Positions 1 to 7,662 of a stretch of 51,764 nucleotides of DNA are shown piece by piece (the stretch's first letter is position 1; every line of letters begins with the position of its first letter). This DNA comes from Streptomyces sp. S3(2020) (GTDB lineage Bacteria > Actinomycetota > Actinomycetes > Streptomycetales > Streptomycetaceae), in the NCBI RefSeq assembly GCF_013044505.1, contig NZ_JABERD010000057.1, forward strand, positions 1-51,764, read 5' to 3'. The notes below the pieces were generated by a model. The model did no database searches. It worked only from the letters and a program-made list of their open reading frames with translations, and was not told the origin of the DNA. Position numbers and translations under genes: made by a program.

Positions 1-51
1 GGTGTCCAGGGGGCTTGGGCTGTCGCTTCCGGGGTGTCGCTCGGTCGTCAT
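1..51 (-). CDS. 5' end of a probable ABC transporter permease (partial)
   Basis: Seventeen codons read leftward off the window edge, beginning with an ATG that overlaps the TGA of the ABC ATPase gene (ATGA overlap). The visible residues, MTTERHPGSDSPSPLDT, are a polar N-terminus without a membrane segment yet. The function is inferred only from context: PadR, LolD/MacB-type ATPase and FtsX-like permease is a very common Streptomyces operon order. The body of the protein lies outside the window, so family membership cannot be confirmed here. Confidence 0.55.
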   Translation of the reverse strand, partial: MTTERHPGSDSPSPLDT

Positions 52-734
52 GCCGTCACTCCCGCCGGTGCCATGAGGCCGTCGGTCAGGCGTGCCTCGC
101 GGTCCGCGTACGCGGCCACCTGGGCGTCGTGGGTGATGAGGAGGACCGCGGTGCCCTGCTCGCGGGCCGTGTGCACCAGGGCCGTCATCACCTGCTCGCC
201 GGCCAGGGAGTCCAGTGCGCCGGTGGGCTCGTCGGCGAAGACCACCTTCGGCTCGGTGACCAGGGCCCGGGCCAGGGAGGTGCGCTGGGCCTGGCCGCCG
301 CTCATCTCGCCGGGACGGAGGTCCTCCTGGCCGCGCACGCCGAAGCGCTCCAGCCACTCGCCCGCCTTCTCGTGGGCGGCACCCCGGGCGGCACCCGCCA
401 GCATCAGCGGCAGGGCGACATTGTCGAGCGCGGTCAGCTCGGGAATCAGCTGGCCGAACTGGAAGACCACCCCGAACTCGGTCCGGCGCAGCTCGCTCAA
501 CCGCTTCTCGGGCAGGGTGTCGAGCCGTTCACCGGCGTAGGAGACCGAGCCGCCGTCCGGACGGACGATGCCCGCCAGGCAGTGCAGCAGCGTCGACTTC
601 CCGCTGCCGCTGGCACCGGTGACGGCCAGGATCTCGCCCGCCCGCAGCTCCACCGAGGCACCGCGCAGGGCCTCCGTCCTGCCGTGCGCCTTGACGAGGT
701 CACGGGCCGCCAGAAGCGGCACTTCGTTGCTCAT
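48..734 (-). CDS. ABC transporter ATP-binding protein, LolD/MacB type
   Basis: A 228-residue cytoplasmic ATPase that would energise an FtsX-type exporter. Walker A (GASGSGKST) lies at residues 40-48. The Q-loop (FQFGQL), an ABC signature of the variant form MSGGQAQR, Walker B (VVFADEPTGALDS) and the H-loop (LLITHD) follow in order, so it should hydrolyse ATP. Length fits the stand-alone MacB/LolD family. The ATG at 734 is chosen over an upstream in-frame start because it forms an ATGA overlap with the padR stop, implying translational coupling. The permease downstream starts with a second ATGA overlap. Substrate is unknown; PadR-linked systems of this kind often handle antibiotics or peptides. 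Confidence 0.93.
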   Translation of the reverse strand: MSNEVPLLAARDLVKAHGRTEALRGASVELRAGEILAVTGASGSGKSTLLHCLAGIVRPDGGSVSYAGERLDTLPEKRLSELRRTEFGVVFQFGQLIPELTALDNVALPLMLAGAARGAAHEKAGEWLERFGVRGQEDLRPGEMSGGQAQRTSLARALVTEPKVVFADEPTGALDSLAGEQVMTALVHTAREQGTAVLLITHDAQVAAYADREARLTDGLMAPAGVTA

Positions 735-1264
735 GCTGTGTCGACCTCCGCGGTCAGGGTGGTCAGCCGGCCCGCCGTGGTGGTCATCCAACGGAGGTCG
801 GCGTCGAGGTGGTTGAGGGCGTAGTCCGCCGAGAGCACGGTCGCGAGGTCCGCGCCCTTGGCCGTCTTGACCTGGGTGAGTTCACGCATCCGCGCCATGT
901 GGGCGGTGCGTTGGGCACGGAGATAGGCCTCCGCGTCACCGTCGGCCAGGATCGCGACGACGACCTTGGCGAAGATCTCGTTGGTCACGAAGGGCGCGGG
1001 CGGAGTGATCTCCCCGGCCCACGTGGCGAGTTCTCGCCGTCCGTCGGCGGTGGAGCGGTACATCGTGCGCTCCGGTCCGCCGTCCGAATCGGTGCCCTCG
1101 ACCTCGGCGAGGCCGTCGCGCACCAGTCGTTGAAGGGTTGTGTAGACCTGCCCGTAGGCCAGCGGACGGGCCTGCGGGAAGCGTTCGTCGTGGCGTCGCT
1201 TGAGGTCGTAGCCATGGCTCGGCCCCGTGGCGAGCAGCCCCAGCAGGATGTGGCGGGTGCTCAT
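731..1264 (-). CDS. PadR family transcriptional regulator
   Basis: A 177-residue winged-helix regulator. The N-terminus STRHILLGLLATGPSHGYDL is the typical PadR entry, followed by the wing segment GQVYTTLQRLVRDGLAEVEG and an alpha-helical dimerisation domain with LRAQRTAHMARMRELT. The start at 1264 is preferred over an ATG at 1273. A -10 hexamer (CATAAT, 1277-1272) covers the upstream ATG and would place the transcript start at or beside 1264, giving a leaderless mRNA. It is first in an operon with the ABC ATPase and permease, joined by ATGA overlaps. It probably represses its own operon through the palindrome lying between its -35 and -10 elements, with release by a ligand of the transporter. 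Confidence 0.92.
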   Translation of the reverse strand: MSTRHILLGLLATGPSHGYDLKRRHDERFPQARPLAYGQVYTTLQRLVRDGLAEVEGTDSDGGPERTMYRSTADGRRELATWAGEITPPAPFVTNEIFAKVVVAILADGDAEAYLRAQRTAHMARMRELTQVKTAKGADLATVLSADYALNHLDADLRWMTTTAGRLTTLTAEVDTA

Positions 1265-1271
1265 GGCGATC

Positions 1272-1301
1272 ATTATGCACTCGCTACATGTACTGAGTGA
1301 A
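1272..1301 (-). promoter_or_regulatory. PadR promoter with embedded operator palindrome
   Basis: Reading leftward: -35 TTCACT (1301-1296), an 18-bp spacer, and -10 CATAAT (1277-1272), with the ATG at 1264 eight bases beyond. The spacer and -35 carry a 20-bp imperfect palindrome, ACTCnnTACATGTAnnGAGT, at 1279-1298. PadR proteins commonly bind such ATGT/ACAT-type dyads. The overlap with the promoter suggests autorepression of padR and the transporter. The site is seen in the sequence; the regulator assignment is inference. Confidence 0.6.
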
Positions 1302-2141
1302 TAGTGGTCGGTTATCGGTCACGACTGACCGGTCGGCGGTGGCTGGAACCGGCCACTGCCCCTGGTCCGGAGTCGTCCGAACTGTCCCCGAAGTGCCCCC
1401 ATGTGACGTCCGATCAGGCACCGGGATTCGGCCAAGCGCCGCGCCCTGTGACGAAATCAGGGTTTTACAACGAGGGTCGACTCGATTCAAAGTACGGATC
1501 GATCGCATGATGATCACGGTCGGCGCCAGCACTGAGCTTCTGTTCGCTATGTGCTGAGACGGTCTGAGCGCCTCAGTGGCGCCCCGTGGTCGCGGAGAGT
1601 TTCCTCGACCGACGGCGACCGTTCATCCCGGCTCAAGCGCTTTCTGTCTGACGTAAAGCCAGAGAACCGTCTTCTGTCGCACCCTTCTCGATTCTGAGAC
1701 AGGGGACTTTTCCGCGCGCCGATCGACGGTCGACTCCGGCTGCCGACATCGACATGAACTTGCCTTCTCTTTGGCATGCCCATGTCTATTCTTTGCCTTT
1801 TCTGAACGCACTCACAAAGTGACCGATTCCAGGTTCGAGGATGATGGCGAAAACCATGGGGTCCCAGGAATTGTCCCTGCCAGACATGCTGCGCGCGGTC
1901 GGTCGTGCCTGTCGGCGGGCCGAGGCCGGGCCCCGGCCGCTCCCTCTACGCGCCGCACTCCCCGGCTGCCCCCTTCCCTTGGCCGGAGGCCGGTCGAGTT
2001 CGGCGGCGCGGCGGGATCGGAGCGTACGCAACAGAATGTGAGGAGATGCACGTTGTAGCCATTGGTACGTCTGCCGCGGCGCCCATTGGGTAGGGCTGCG
2101 ATACACCCGCAAGGTCGCCGTACTCGACAAGGAGGCCCCTC
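1302..2141. other. 840-base stretch without a convincing gene
   Basis: Several short open frames exist on both strands, but none has a good ribosome site, coding-like third positions throughout and a recognisable product. The part from about 1620 to 1830 is noticeably less GC-rich than the surroundings, with runs such as TTCTTTGCCTTTTCT. A 15-codon ATG ORF at 2046-2093 has its GAGGAG abutting the start codon, so it is unlikely to be translated. The right end must hold the promoter for the 2142 ORF and malQ, but no hexamer pair stands out. Confidence 0.4.
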
Positions 2142-2372
2142 GTGGTCGCTCCCGCGCACCCCCGTTCCAAACCCGTGGCGCAGTTGCCGTCCCTCGAACC
2201 CGAGCCGCACTTCTGTGTGTTCAGCGCGGAGGGCGCCTGCGCCGAGATCCCGCTGACCAGTGAGGCACCGCTGCCCGACGCGGAGCCCCTCACCAGCGAG
2301 CCGCCGCTCGCCGAAGCCGCCCACCTGACCAGCGAGTCTGCGGTCTTCGAGCCGGACCCCGCGAGGCCGTAG
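2142..2372 (+). CDS. small acidic protein with LTSE repeats, coupled to malQ
   Basis: A 76-codon ORF starting at GTG 2142, behind a strong AAGGAGG about 6-8 bases upstream. The N-terminal half is proline-rich and basic, then comes a HFCVFSAEGACAEIP segment with two cysteines. The C-terminal half holds three imperfect copies of a unit built on LTSE (PLTSEAPL, PLTSEPPL, HLTSESAV) about 12-13 residues apart. It ends with TAG directly abutting the malQ ATG and in the same reading frame, so the two should be translationally coupled. I do not recognise the family. It could be a small regulatory or scaffold protein, or a precursor-like peptide; nothing shows which. Confidence 0.6.
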   Translation: MVAPAHPRSKPVAQLPSLEPEPHFCVFSAEGACAEIPLTSEAPLPDAEPLTSEPPLAEAAHLTSESAVFEPDPARP

Positions 2373-4451
2373 ATGGCGGCGCAGGGGTCGGCCGAACCGC
2401 CTTCCGAGGACCTGTCCCGCCTCGCCGAGCTGCATGGCGTCGCCACCTCCTACAGCCCGTCCCCGGACCGTACGGTCGCTGCCTCGGCCACCGCCGTCAC
2501 CCTCGCCCTGACCGCCCTCGGTGTGGACACCGGCCGCCCCGCCGCCGCGCTGGCGGCCCGCGAGCGTGAGCTGCGCGACCGGCTGCTGCCGCCGACGGTG
2601 GTCTGCTGGAGCGGCAGCCCGCCCGCGTCCCTCGGGAACCTGCCCAGGGGCACTCGGCTGCGGATCGAGACCGAACAGGGCGAGACTCGCGCCGCCGCCG
2701 ACCAACTCCCGCCCGGAGTACACCGGTTGACCGCCACCGCCCCCGACGGCCGGGTGGCCGAGTCCCATCTGGTCGTCGCCCCCGCCCGGCTCCCCACGGC
2801 CACCGGACGCTCGTACGGACTCCTCGTCCAGCTCTACTCCCTGCTCTCCCGGCGCTCCTGGGGCATGGGCGACCTCGGCGACCTCGCCGAACTGACCGCC
2901 TGGGCCGGGCGGGCGCTCGGCGCCGGGTTCGTGCAGGTCAACCCGTTGCACGCGGCGGTGCCCGGCGCCCCCACGGACCCCTCGCCGTACCGGCCCTCCT
3001 CGCGGCGCTTCCCGGACCCGGTGCATCTGCGCGTCGAGGACGTGCCCGAGTACGCCCATGTGACCGACCGCGAGGCGGTGCGGTCGCTCGCCGAACGGGC
3101 CGCGCGGCTGCGTGAAGCGGTGCTGGAGAAGGGCGCGTTGATCGACCGGGACGCCGTGTGGGAGCTCAAGCGGGAGGCGCTGGAGCTGGTGCGCGAGGTG
3201 CCGCTCGGCCCTGGCCGGCGGGCCGCCTACGCAGACTTCCTCGCCGAGGAGGGCGAGGCCCTGGAGGACCACGCGACGTGGTGCGCGCTCGCGGAGGTGC
3301 ACGGCTCGGACTGGAGCCGGTGGCCCGAGGGTCTGCGCGACCCCCGCTCGGCCGAAACCGCCCGCGCCCGCACCGAGTTGATGGAACGCGTCGACTTCCA
3401 CTGCCGCCTCGCCTGGCTCACCGACGCCCAGCTCGTCGCCTCGCAGCGGGCGGCCCGGGACGCCGGGATGCCGGTCGGGATCGTCCACGACCTGGCGGTG
3501 GGCGTGCACCCCGGGGGCGCCGACGCCTGGGCGCAGCAGGAGTACTTCGCGGCCGGGATGTCGGTCGGCGCACCCCCGGACGCGTTCAACGCGCGCGGGC
3601 AGGACTGGGGACTGCCGCCGTGGCGCCCGGACCGCCTGGCCGCCTCGGGCTACGCCCCCTACCGGCGCCTGCTGAAAGCCCTCTTCCGCTACGCCGGTGC
3701 CCTGCGCATCGACCATGTGATGGGCCTGTTCCGCCTCTGGTGGGTCCCGCAGGGACACCCGCCGACCGAGGGCACCTACATCCGCTACGACGCCGAGGCG
3801 ATGCTCGCGATCCTGGTCCTGGAGGCCTCGCGCGCCGGGTCGGTGGTGATCGGCGAGGATCTGGGCACGGTGGAGCCCGGGGTGCGCGAGACGCTGCGCG
3901 AACGCGGGGTGCTCGGTACGTCGGTGCTCTGGTTCGAGCGGGACTGGGAGGGCGACGGCCGGCCGCTGCCGCCGGACCGCTGGCGCGCCGACTGCCTCGC
4001 CACCGCGACCACCCACGACCTGCCGTCCACCGCGGCCCGTCTGACGGGCGAACACGTCGAACTCCGCTCCCGGCTGGGCCTGCTGACCCGGGAACTCGCG
4101 GAGGAACGGACCGAGGCGGCGGCGGACACCGGGGAGTGGCTGGAGGTACTGGCACGGCTGGGCCTGCTGCACGGCACCGGCGGCGGCCACAGCACTTCGA
4201 CGGAGGAGGCCGAGATCCAGGCCGTGCACCGGTTCCTGCTGCGGACGCCCGCGCGGCTGGTGGGGGTGTGGCTGCCGGACGCGGTGGGCGACCGCCGGCC
4301 CCAGAACCTGCCGGGCACCTGGGACCAGTACCCGAACTGGCGCCTGCCGATCGCGGACGCGGAGGGGAGACCGGTGACGCTGGAGGACCTGGCGGCCTCC
4401 CCGCGCCTGCACGGCCTGGTGGAGGTGCTACGAGGGGAGCGGCACGGGTAG
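2373..4451 (+). CDS. malQ: 4-alpha-glucanotransferase (amylomaltase)
   Basis: A 692-residue cytoplasmic GH77 enzyme that transfers alpha-1,4-glucan segments between maltodextrins, releasing glucose. The three catalytic carboxylates can be placed: nucleophile D447 in RIDHVMGLFRLWW, acid/base E495 in VIGEDLGTV, and D549 in THDLPSTAARLTG. The substrate-site segments NPLHAAVPGAPTDPSPY and NLPGTWDQYPNW are also present. Length matches the long actinobacterial MalQ type, with an N-terminal extension before the barrel. The start is the ATG immediately after the stop of the small 2142 ORF. In Streptomyces the enzyme works in maltodextrin and glycogen turnover. No maltose transporter or regulator lies nearby. 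Confidence 0.96.
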   Translation: MAAQGSAEPPSEDLSRLAELHGVATSYSPSPDRTVAASATAVTLALTALGVDTGRPAAALAARERELRDRLLPPTVVCWSGSPPASLGNLPRGTRLRIETEQGETRAAADQLPPGVHRLTATAPDGRVAESHLVVAPARLPTATGRSYGLLVQLYSLLSRRSWGMGDLGDLAELTAWAGRALGAGFVQVNPLHAAVPGAPTDPSPYRPSSRRFPDPVHLRVEDVPEYAHVTDREAVRSLAERAARLREAVLEKGALIDRDAVWELKREALELVREVPLGPGRRAAYADFLAEEGEALEDHATWCALAEVHGSDWSRWPEGLRDPRSAETARARTELMERVDFHCRLAWLTDAQLVASQRAARDAGMPVGIVHDLAVGVHPGGADAWAQQEYFAAGMSVGAPPDAFNARGQDWGLPPWRPDRLAASGYAPYRRLLKALFRYAGALRIDHVMGLFRLWWVPQGHPPTEGTYIRYDAEAMLAILVLEASRAGSVVIGEDLGTVEPGVRETLRERGVLGTSVLWFERDWEGDGRPLPPDRWRADCLATATTHDLPSTAARLTGEHVELRSRLGLLTRELAEERTEAAADTGEWLEVLARLGLLHGTGGGHSTSTEEAEIQAVHRFLLRTPARLVGVWLPDAVGDRRPQNLPGTWDQYPNWRLPIADAEGRPVTLEDLAASPRLHGLVEVLRGERHG

Positions 4452-4534
4452 TTCCGGATCGGACCCCCCTCCCACCGCCCACGTATGGCACCCCGGGCGC
4501 GCGAGGCCATAAGGCATTCGATACTTTTGGGATC

Positions 4535-4801
4535 GTGGACAAGAAGAACGCCCTGCGCGCCGGTGCCCTGGCTGCCGGTACGACGCTGATGATGCTGCTC
4601 ATGACGTCTCCCGCGCTCGCGCTCACCCGCGACGACGGCGACGACCCCGGTCCGGGCCTGAGCGTCATGGAGACGCTGGGTCTCTACGTCGTGGCCCCGC
4701 TCGCGATCTTCGGGGTCATCGTCGCTCTGGTGATGGTCCTGGACAAGTCCCACCCGGAGCACCGGGTGAGCGCCAAGCCCAAGGCCGCCTCGAAGGCCTG
4801 A
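4535..4801 (+). CDS. small secreted or membrane-anchored protein of unknown function
   Basis: An 88-residue protein from GTG 4535. A basic N-terminus and hydrophobic stretch (ALAAGTTLMMLLMTSPALALT, about residues 10-31) look like a signal peptide with an ALA-type cleavage site. A short acidic linker (RDDGDDPGPG) and one clear membrane helix (LGLYVVAPLAIFGVIVALVMVL, about 48-69) follow, then a basic cytoplasmic tail ending KPKAASKA. There is no Shine-Dalgarno; a -10-like TACTTT ends eight bases before the GTG, so the message may be leaderless. Third positions are coding-like. Not recognised as a named family. Confidence 0.75.
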   Translation: MDKKNALRAGALAAGTTLMMLLMTSPALALTRDDGDDPGPGLSVMETLGLYVVAPLAIFGVIVALVMVLDKSHPEHRVSAKPKAASKA

Positions 4802-4813
4802 CCGCACGCTTCC

Positions 4814-4856
4814 AGGGGCGCCGTCCTCGCCGTACGTGGGCGAGGGCGGCGCCCCT
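4814..4856. terminator. bidirectional hairpin terminator
   Basis: An 18-bp stem with one mismatch: arm AGGGGCGCCGTCCTCGCC (4814-4831) pairs with GGCGAGGGCGGCGCCCCT (4839-4856) around a 7-base loop. It sits between the convergent 4535-4801 gene and the tetR gene and lacks a T-tract, as is usual in Streptomyces. Confidence 0.75.
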
Positions 4857-4879
4857 GACGTGTTCGCGGACGGTGTCGC

Positions 4880-5482
4880 TCAGGGGCTCGGTGCCGTCAG
4901 ATACCGCTGCACCGTCGGCGCCAGCCACGCCACGATCTCCTCGGGTGCCAGCGCCACCGCGGACGGGATCCGCAGCACATAGCGGGTCAGCGCCAGCCCC
5001 AGCAGCTGCGACGACACGAGCGCGGCCCGCGCCGGCACCTGCTGGGGGTCCGGGCACGCCCGCTCGGCGATCGGCAGCAGCTGGTCCCGGAAGATGCCCT
5101 GCATCCGCTCGGCCCCGGCCGCGTTCGTCGCGCCGACCCGCAGCAGCGCCGTGAGCACCTCGTTCTCCTCCCAGGTGGCGAGGAAGTGCGTCACCAGAGC
5201 CCGGCCGACCTCCTTGCGGGGCAGCGCGCCCACGTCCGGCAGCCGCAGGTCGATGGCGACCGCCGCCGCGAAGAGGCCTTCCTTGTTGCCGTAGTAGCGC
5301 ATGACCATGGACGGATCGATGCCCGCGTCCTTGGCGATCGCGCGGATGGTGGCGCGCTCGTAGCCGTCGGCGGCGAAGCGTTCGCGGGCCGCGGTGAGGA
5401 TCGCGCCTCGGGTGGCGTCGGAGCGGCGGGGCGCGGCCGGGCCGGGGGGCGTGGTCGTGGTGTCGCTGTTGCTGCCGTTCAT
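4880..5482 (-). CDS. TetR family transcriptional regulator
   Basis: A 200-residue repressor. The N-terminal HTH spans about residues 23-70 (TRGAILTAARERFAADGYE, then TIRAIAKDAGIDPSMVMRYYGNKEGLF), with the Y-Y-x-x-K-E-G-L-F signature of the family. The C-terminal all-helical ligand domain ends AWLAPTVQRYLTA. It is divergent from the FAD monooxygenase, the usual arrangement for a TetR that represses both genes. A -10 TACGCT (5495-5490) lies seven bases before the ATG, so the transcript should be leaderless. The -35 and the start codon both fall inside a series of GTTGGC-type half-sites spaced 14 bp apart. The inducer is unknown, plausibly an aromatic substrate of the monooxygenase. Confidence 0.94.
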   Translation of the reverse strand: MNGSNSDTTTTPPGPAAPRRSDATRGAILTAARERFAADGYERATIRAIAKDAGIDPSMVMRYYGNKEGLFAAAVAIDLRLPDVGALPRKEVGRALVTHFLATWEENEVLTALLRVGATNAAGAERMQGIFRDQLLPIAERACPDPQQVPARAALVSSQLLGLALTRYVLRIPSAVALAPEEIVAWLAPTVQRYLTAPSP

Positions 5483-5489
5483 GCCTACG

Positions 5490-5518
5490 AGCGTAGGCCA
5501 ACAGTCGTTTGCCAACAA
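5490..5518 (-). promoter_or_regulatory. tetR promoter
   Basis: Leftward -35 TTGTTG (5518-5513), 17-bp spacer, -10 TACGCT (5495-5490). The ATG at 5482 is eight bases further on, suggesting a leaderless mRNA. Two GTTGGC half-sites sit on the -35/spacer and a degenerate third covers the start codon, fitting autorepression. Confidence 0.6.
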
Positions 5519-5521
5519 GTG

Positions 5522-5551
5522 TTGACTCCTCTGCCCAGCCCTCGCTAGTCT
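5522..5551 (+). promoter_or_regulatory. monooxygenase promoter
   Basis: -35 TTGACT (5522-5527), 18-bp spacer, -10 TAGTCT (5546-5551). Transcription would begin near 5558-5560, at the axis of the mirror-symmetric operator array. The five right-hand repeats would then be in the roughly 80-base 5' leader, consistent with repression by roadblock. Confidence 0.6.
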
Positions 5552-5638
5552 CGTCAACGAGCGTTGGCAAACAATCGTTGGCAACCAATCGTTGGCAATC
5601 ACTTGTTGGCAAACGGACGTTGGCATCAGGAGGCCACC

Positions 5639-7084
5639 ATGAACGGCACCGCCACACACCGCACCGTGATCGTCGTCGGCTCCGGCCCCACCGGTCTGCT
5701 CCTCGCCGGCGACCTCGCCACCGCGGGCGTCCCCGTCACCCTCCTCGAAAAGCGCCCCCACAAGATCAGCAACCTCTCCCGCGCCTTCGGGGTGCACGCC
5801 CGCACCCTGGAGCAGCTCGACGCCCGCGGTCTCGCCGACCGGCTGCTCGCCACCGGCGACACCATCACCGGCCTGCGGGCCTTCGACCGCCTCACGCTCG
5901 ACCTGGGCACGCTGGAGTCCCGCTTCCCGTTCCTGCTGATCACCCCGCAGTACGAGGTCGAGCGGCTGCTGGAGCGCCGGGCCCGGGAGGCCGGGGTCGA
6001 GTTCGCTTACGAGAGCGAGGTCGTGGGGCTGCGGCAGGACGCCGACGGGGTCGAGCTGGAGGTGCGGGGCGCGGACGGGACGGTCGCCGTCCGCCGCGCG
6101 GCCTATGTCGTCGGCGCCGACGGACACCACAGCGCCGTGCGCCGGGCGATCGGACTGGACTTCCCCGGGGTCTCCGTCATCAAGTCGCTGTTCCTGGCGG
6201 ACGTCCGGCTCACCGAGCGGCCCGAGGACGTGCTCACCGTCAACGGCGCGGGCGACTGCTTCGCGATGATCGCCTCCTTCGGCGACGGCTGGTACCGGGT
6301 CATGGGCTGGAACCGCCGGCACGAGGTCCCCGACGACGTCCCCATCGACCTCGACGAGGTCAAGGACGTCACCCGCCGCGCCCTGGGCACCGACTACGGC
6401 ATGCACGACGCCCGCTGGCTCTCCCGCTTCCACAGCGACGAACGCCAGGCGCCGCGGTACCGGGTGGGCCGGGTCTTCCTCGCCGGGGACGCCGCGCACA
6501 TCCACTCCCCGGCCGGCGGCCAGGGCATGAACACCGGCCTCCAGGACGCGGCCAACCTGAGCTGGAAGCTCGCCGCGGCCGTCCAGGGGTGGGCGCCCGA
6601 GGGGCTCCTCGGCACCTACGAGACCGAGCGGCACCCGGTCGGCAGGGCGGTGCTGCGCAGCAGTGGCGGACTGGTCCGGCTGGCGCGGGCGCAGAGCCCG
6701 GCACTGCGGGCCGTGCGCGCGCTGGTCTCCGCCGTCGGCAACCTGGTGGGCCCCGCCCGCCGCAAGGCCCTCGGCCAGATCTCCGGCATCGGCTACCGGT
6801 ACCCCGCGCCCCGCGGCGCCCACCGCCTCACCGGCACCCGGGTGCCCGACGTGGCCCTGAAGGGCGGGCGCCTGTACGAGGCCCTGCGCGGCGGCCGGTT
6901 CGTCCTGATCGCGCCGGAGGCCTACGAGGGCCAGGGGGCCCGCGAGGACCGGCTGACGGTGGAGCGCTGGGCGAGCGACCGCCGTACGGCCCTCCTGGTC
7001 CGCCCCGACGGATACGTGGCCTGGGCGGCGGAGTCGCCGGACGCCGCGGCCGTCGAGCGGGCGCTCACCGCCCACCTGGGGTGA
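5639..7084 (+). CDS. FAD-dependent aromatic monooxygenase (PHBH fold)
   Basis: A 481-residue class A flavoprotein hydroxylase. The Rossmann dinucleotide motif GSGPTG is at residues 14-19, preceded by VIVV. The DG motif (GADGHHSAVRRAIG, D161) and the GD motif (FLAGDAAHIHSPAGGQGMNTG, D284) are intact. The C-terminal hundred residues form a thioredoxin-like tail ending SPDAAAVERALTAHLG, as in MhpA, tetracycline-type and rifampicin-type hydroxylases. The start at 5639 has AGGAGG at 5628-5633; in-frame codons upstream are simply the operator repeats. NAD(P)H and O2 would be cosubstrates. Substrate is unknown: drug detoxification or aromatic catabolism are both possible, and the TetR pairing favours an inducible detoxification role. 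Confidence 0.93.
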   Translation: MNGTATHRTVIVVGSGPTGLLLAGDLATAGVPVTLLEKRPHKISNLSRAFGVHARTLEQLDARGLADRLLATGDTITGLRAFDRLTLDLGTLESRFPFLLITPQYEVERLLERRAREAGVEFAYESEVVGLRQDADGVELEVRGADGTVAVRRAAYVVGADGHHSAVRRAIGLDFPGVSVIKSLFLADVRLTERPEDVLTVNGAGDCFAMIASFGDGWYRVMGWNRRHEVPDDVPIDLDEVKDVTRRALGTDYGMHDARWLSRFHSDERQAPRYRVGRVFLAGDAAHIHSPAGGQGMNTGLQDAANLSWKLAAAVQGWAPEGLLGTYETERHPVGRAVLRSSGGLVRLARAQSPALRAVRALVSAVGNLVGPARRKALGQISGIGYRYPAPRGAHRLTGTRVPDVALKGGRLYEALRGGRFVLIAPEAYEGQGAREDRLTVERWASDRRTALLVRPDGYVAWAAESPDAAAVERALTAHLG

Positions 7085-7102
7085 CCGGGGTCCGGGCCGT
7101 GC

Positions 7103-7624
7103 TCAGTTCGGTGGTGTGCGGGTTCCCGCCAGCAAGTGGCGGAGCAGGTCGGCCAGTTGGTCGACCTGCTCGTCGTCGAGGACGGACAGCGCCTCGGTCT
7201 CGGTGGCGAGGCCGGCACCGACCGCCTCGTCGAGGACGTTCAGCCCCTTGTCGGTGAGGGTGACCTGGAGGCCCCGGCGGTCGTGCGGGTCGGGGGAGCG
7301 GCGGAGCAGGCCCGCGCGCTCCAGTTTGTCGAGCCGGCCGGTCATGCCGCCCGTCGTGAGCATCAGCGTCGCGGAGAGCTGGCGGGGCGAGAGCGTGAAG
7401 GGCTCGCCGGCCCGGCGCAGGGTGGCCAGGACGTCGAACTCGCCGCGGGAGATGCCGTAGGGGACGTACGCCTTCTCCATCCGGTCGCCCATGGCCCGTG
7501 ACAGCCGGAAGATCCGCCCGAAGACCTCCATCGCCCGGGTGTCGAGGTCGGGCCGTACGGCGCCCCACTGCTCGATGATCGCGTCGACGGGGTCCCTGGG
7601 GGGCTGCTGAGGCTTGGCGTCCAT
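7103..7624 (-). CDS. MarR family transcriptional regulator
   Basis: A 173-residue winged-helix regulator. The helix pair ISRGEFDVLATLRRAGEPFTLSPRQLSATLMLTTGGMTGRLDKLERAGLLRRSPDPHDRRGLQVTLT contains the recognition helix and the MarR wing signature D-x-x-D-R-R. The ATG at 7624 is chosen because it begins the conserved region with the shortest extension; no strong ribosome site precedes it. It is divergent from an EamA exporter and shares with it an intergenic region packed with 15-bp-spaced repeats and palindromes. It probably represses both genes and is relieved by a small molecule exported by the transporter. Confidence 0.93.
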   Translation of the reverse strand: MDAKPQQPPRDPVDAIIEQWGAVRPDLDTRAMEVFGRIFRLSRAMGDRMEKAYVPYGISRGEFDVLATLRRAGEPFTLSPRQLSATLMLTTGGMTGRLDKLERAGLLRRSPDPHDRRGLQVTLTDKGLNVLDEAVGAGLATETEALSVLDDEQVDQLADLLRHLLAGTRTPPN

Positions 7625-7662
7625 GGGGGGAGTATCCCGCCGCCGACCGGTCGGCCGCAAGA

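Larger units (their letters stand above)
5483..5626. promoter_or_regulatory. 14-bp periodic operator array between tetR and the monooxygenase
   Basis: Five direct copies of GTTGGCA(A/T) on the + strand start at 5563, 5577, 5591, 5605 and 5619, exactly 14 bp apart. On the other strand GTTGGC occurs at 5511-5516 and 5497-5502, again 14 bp apart, with a one-mismatch copy at 5483-5488. A 16-bp sequence, CACTTGTTGGCAAACG, is present once in each arm (5600-5615, and inverted at 5506-5521), so the array is mirror-symmetric about 5560/5561. The right arm lies downstream of the predicted monooxygenase start site. It is probably a multi-site TetR operator. Confidence 0.75.

Noticed and set aside
2046..2093. 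Fifteen-codon ATG ORF as a possible leader peptide for malQ
   Set aside because: GAGGAG abuts the start codon with no spacing, there is no codon bias or repeated amino acid that would suggest attenuation, and it ends 48 bases before the real ribosome site.
1812..4412. Long minus-strand open frame of 866 codons opposite malQ
   Set aside because: It is a GC-skew shadow. The + strand protein has all MalQ catalytic motifs, while the minus product is low-complexity Arg/Gly/Pro.
5483..5626. CRISPR array
   Set aside because: Repeat units are only about 8 conserved bases at 14-bp period with no spacers and no cas genes. They fit operators.
5561..5638. N-terminal extension of the monooxygenase beginning at 5564
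   Set aside because: The extra residues are just translated operator repeats. The AGGAGG at 5628-5633 serves the ATG at 5639.
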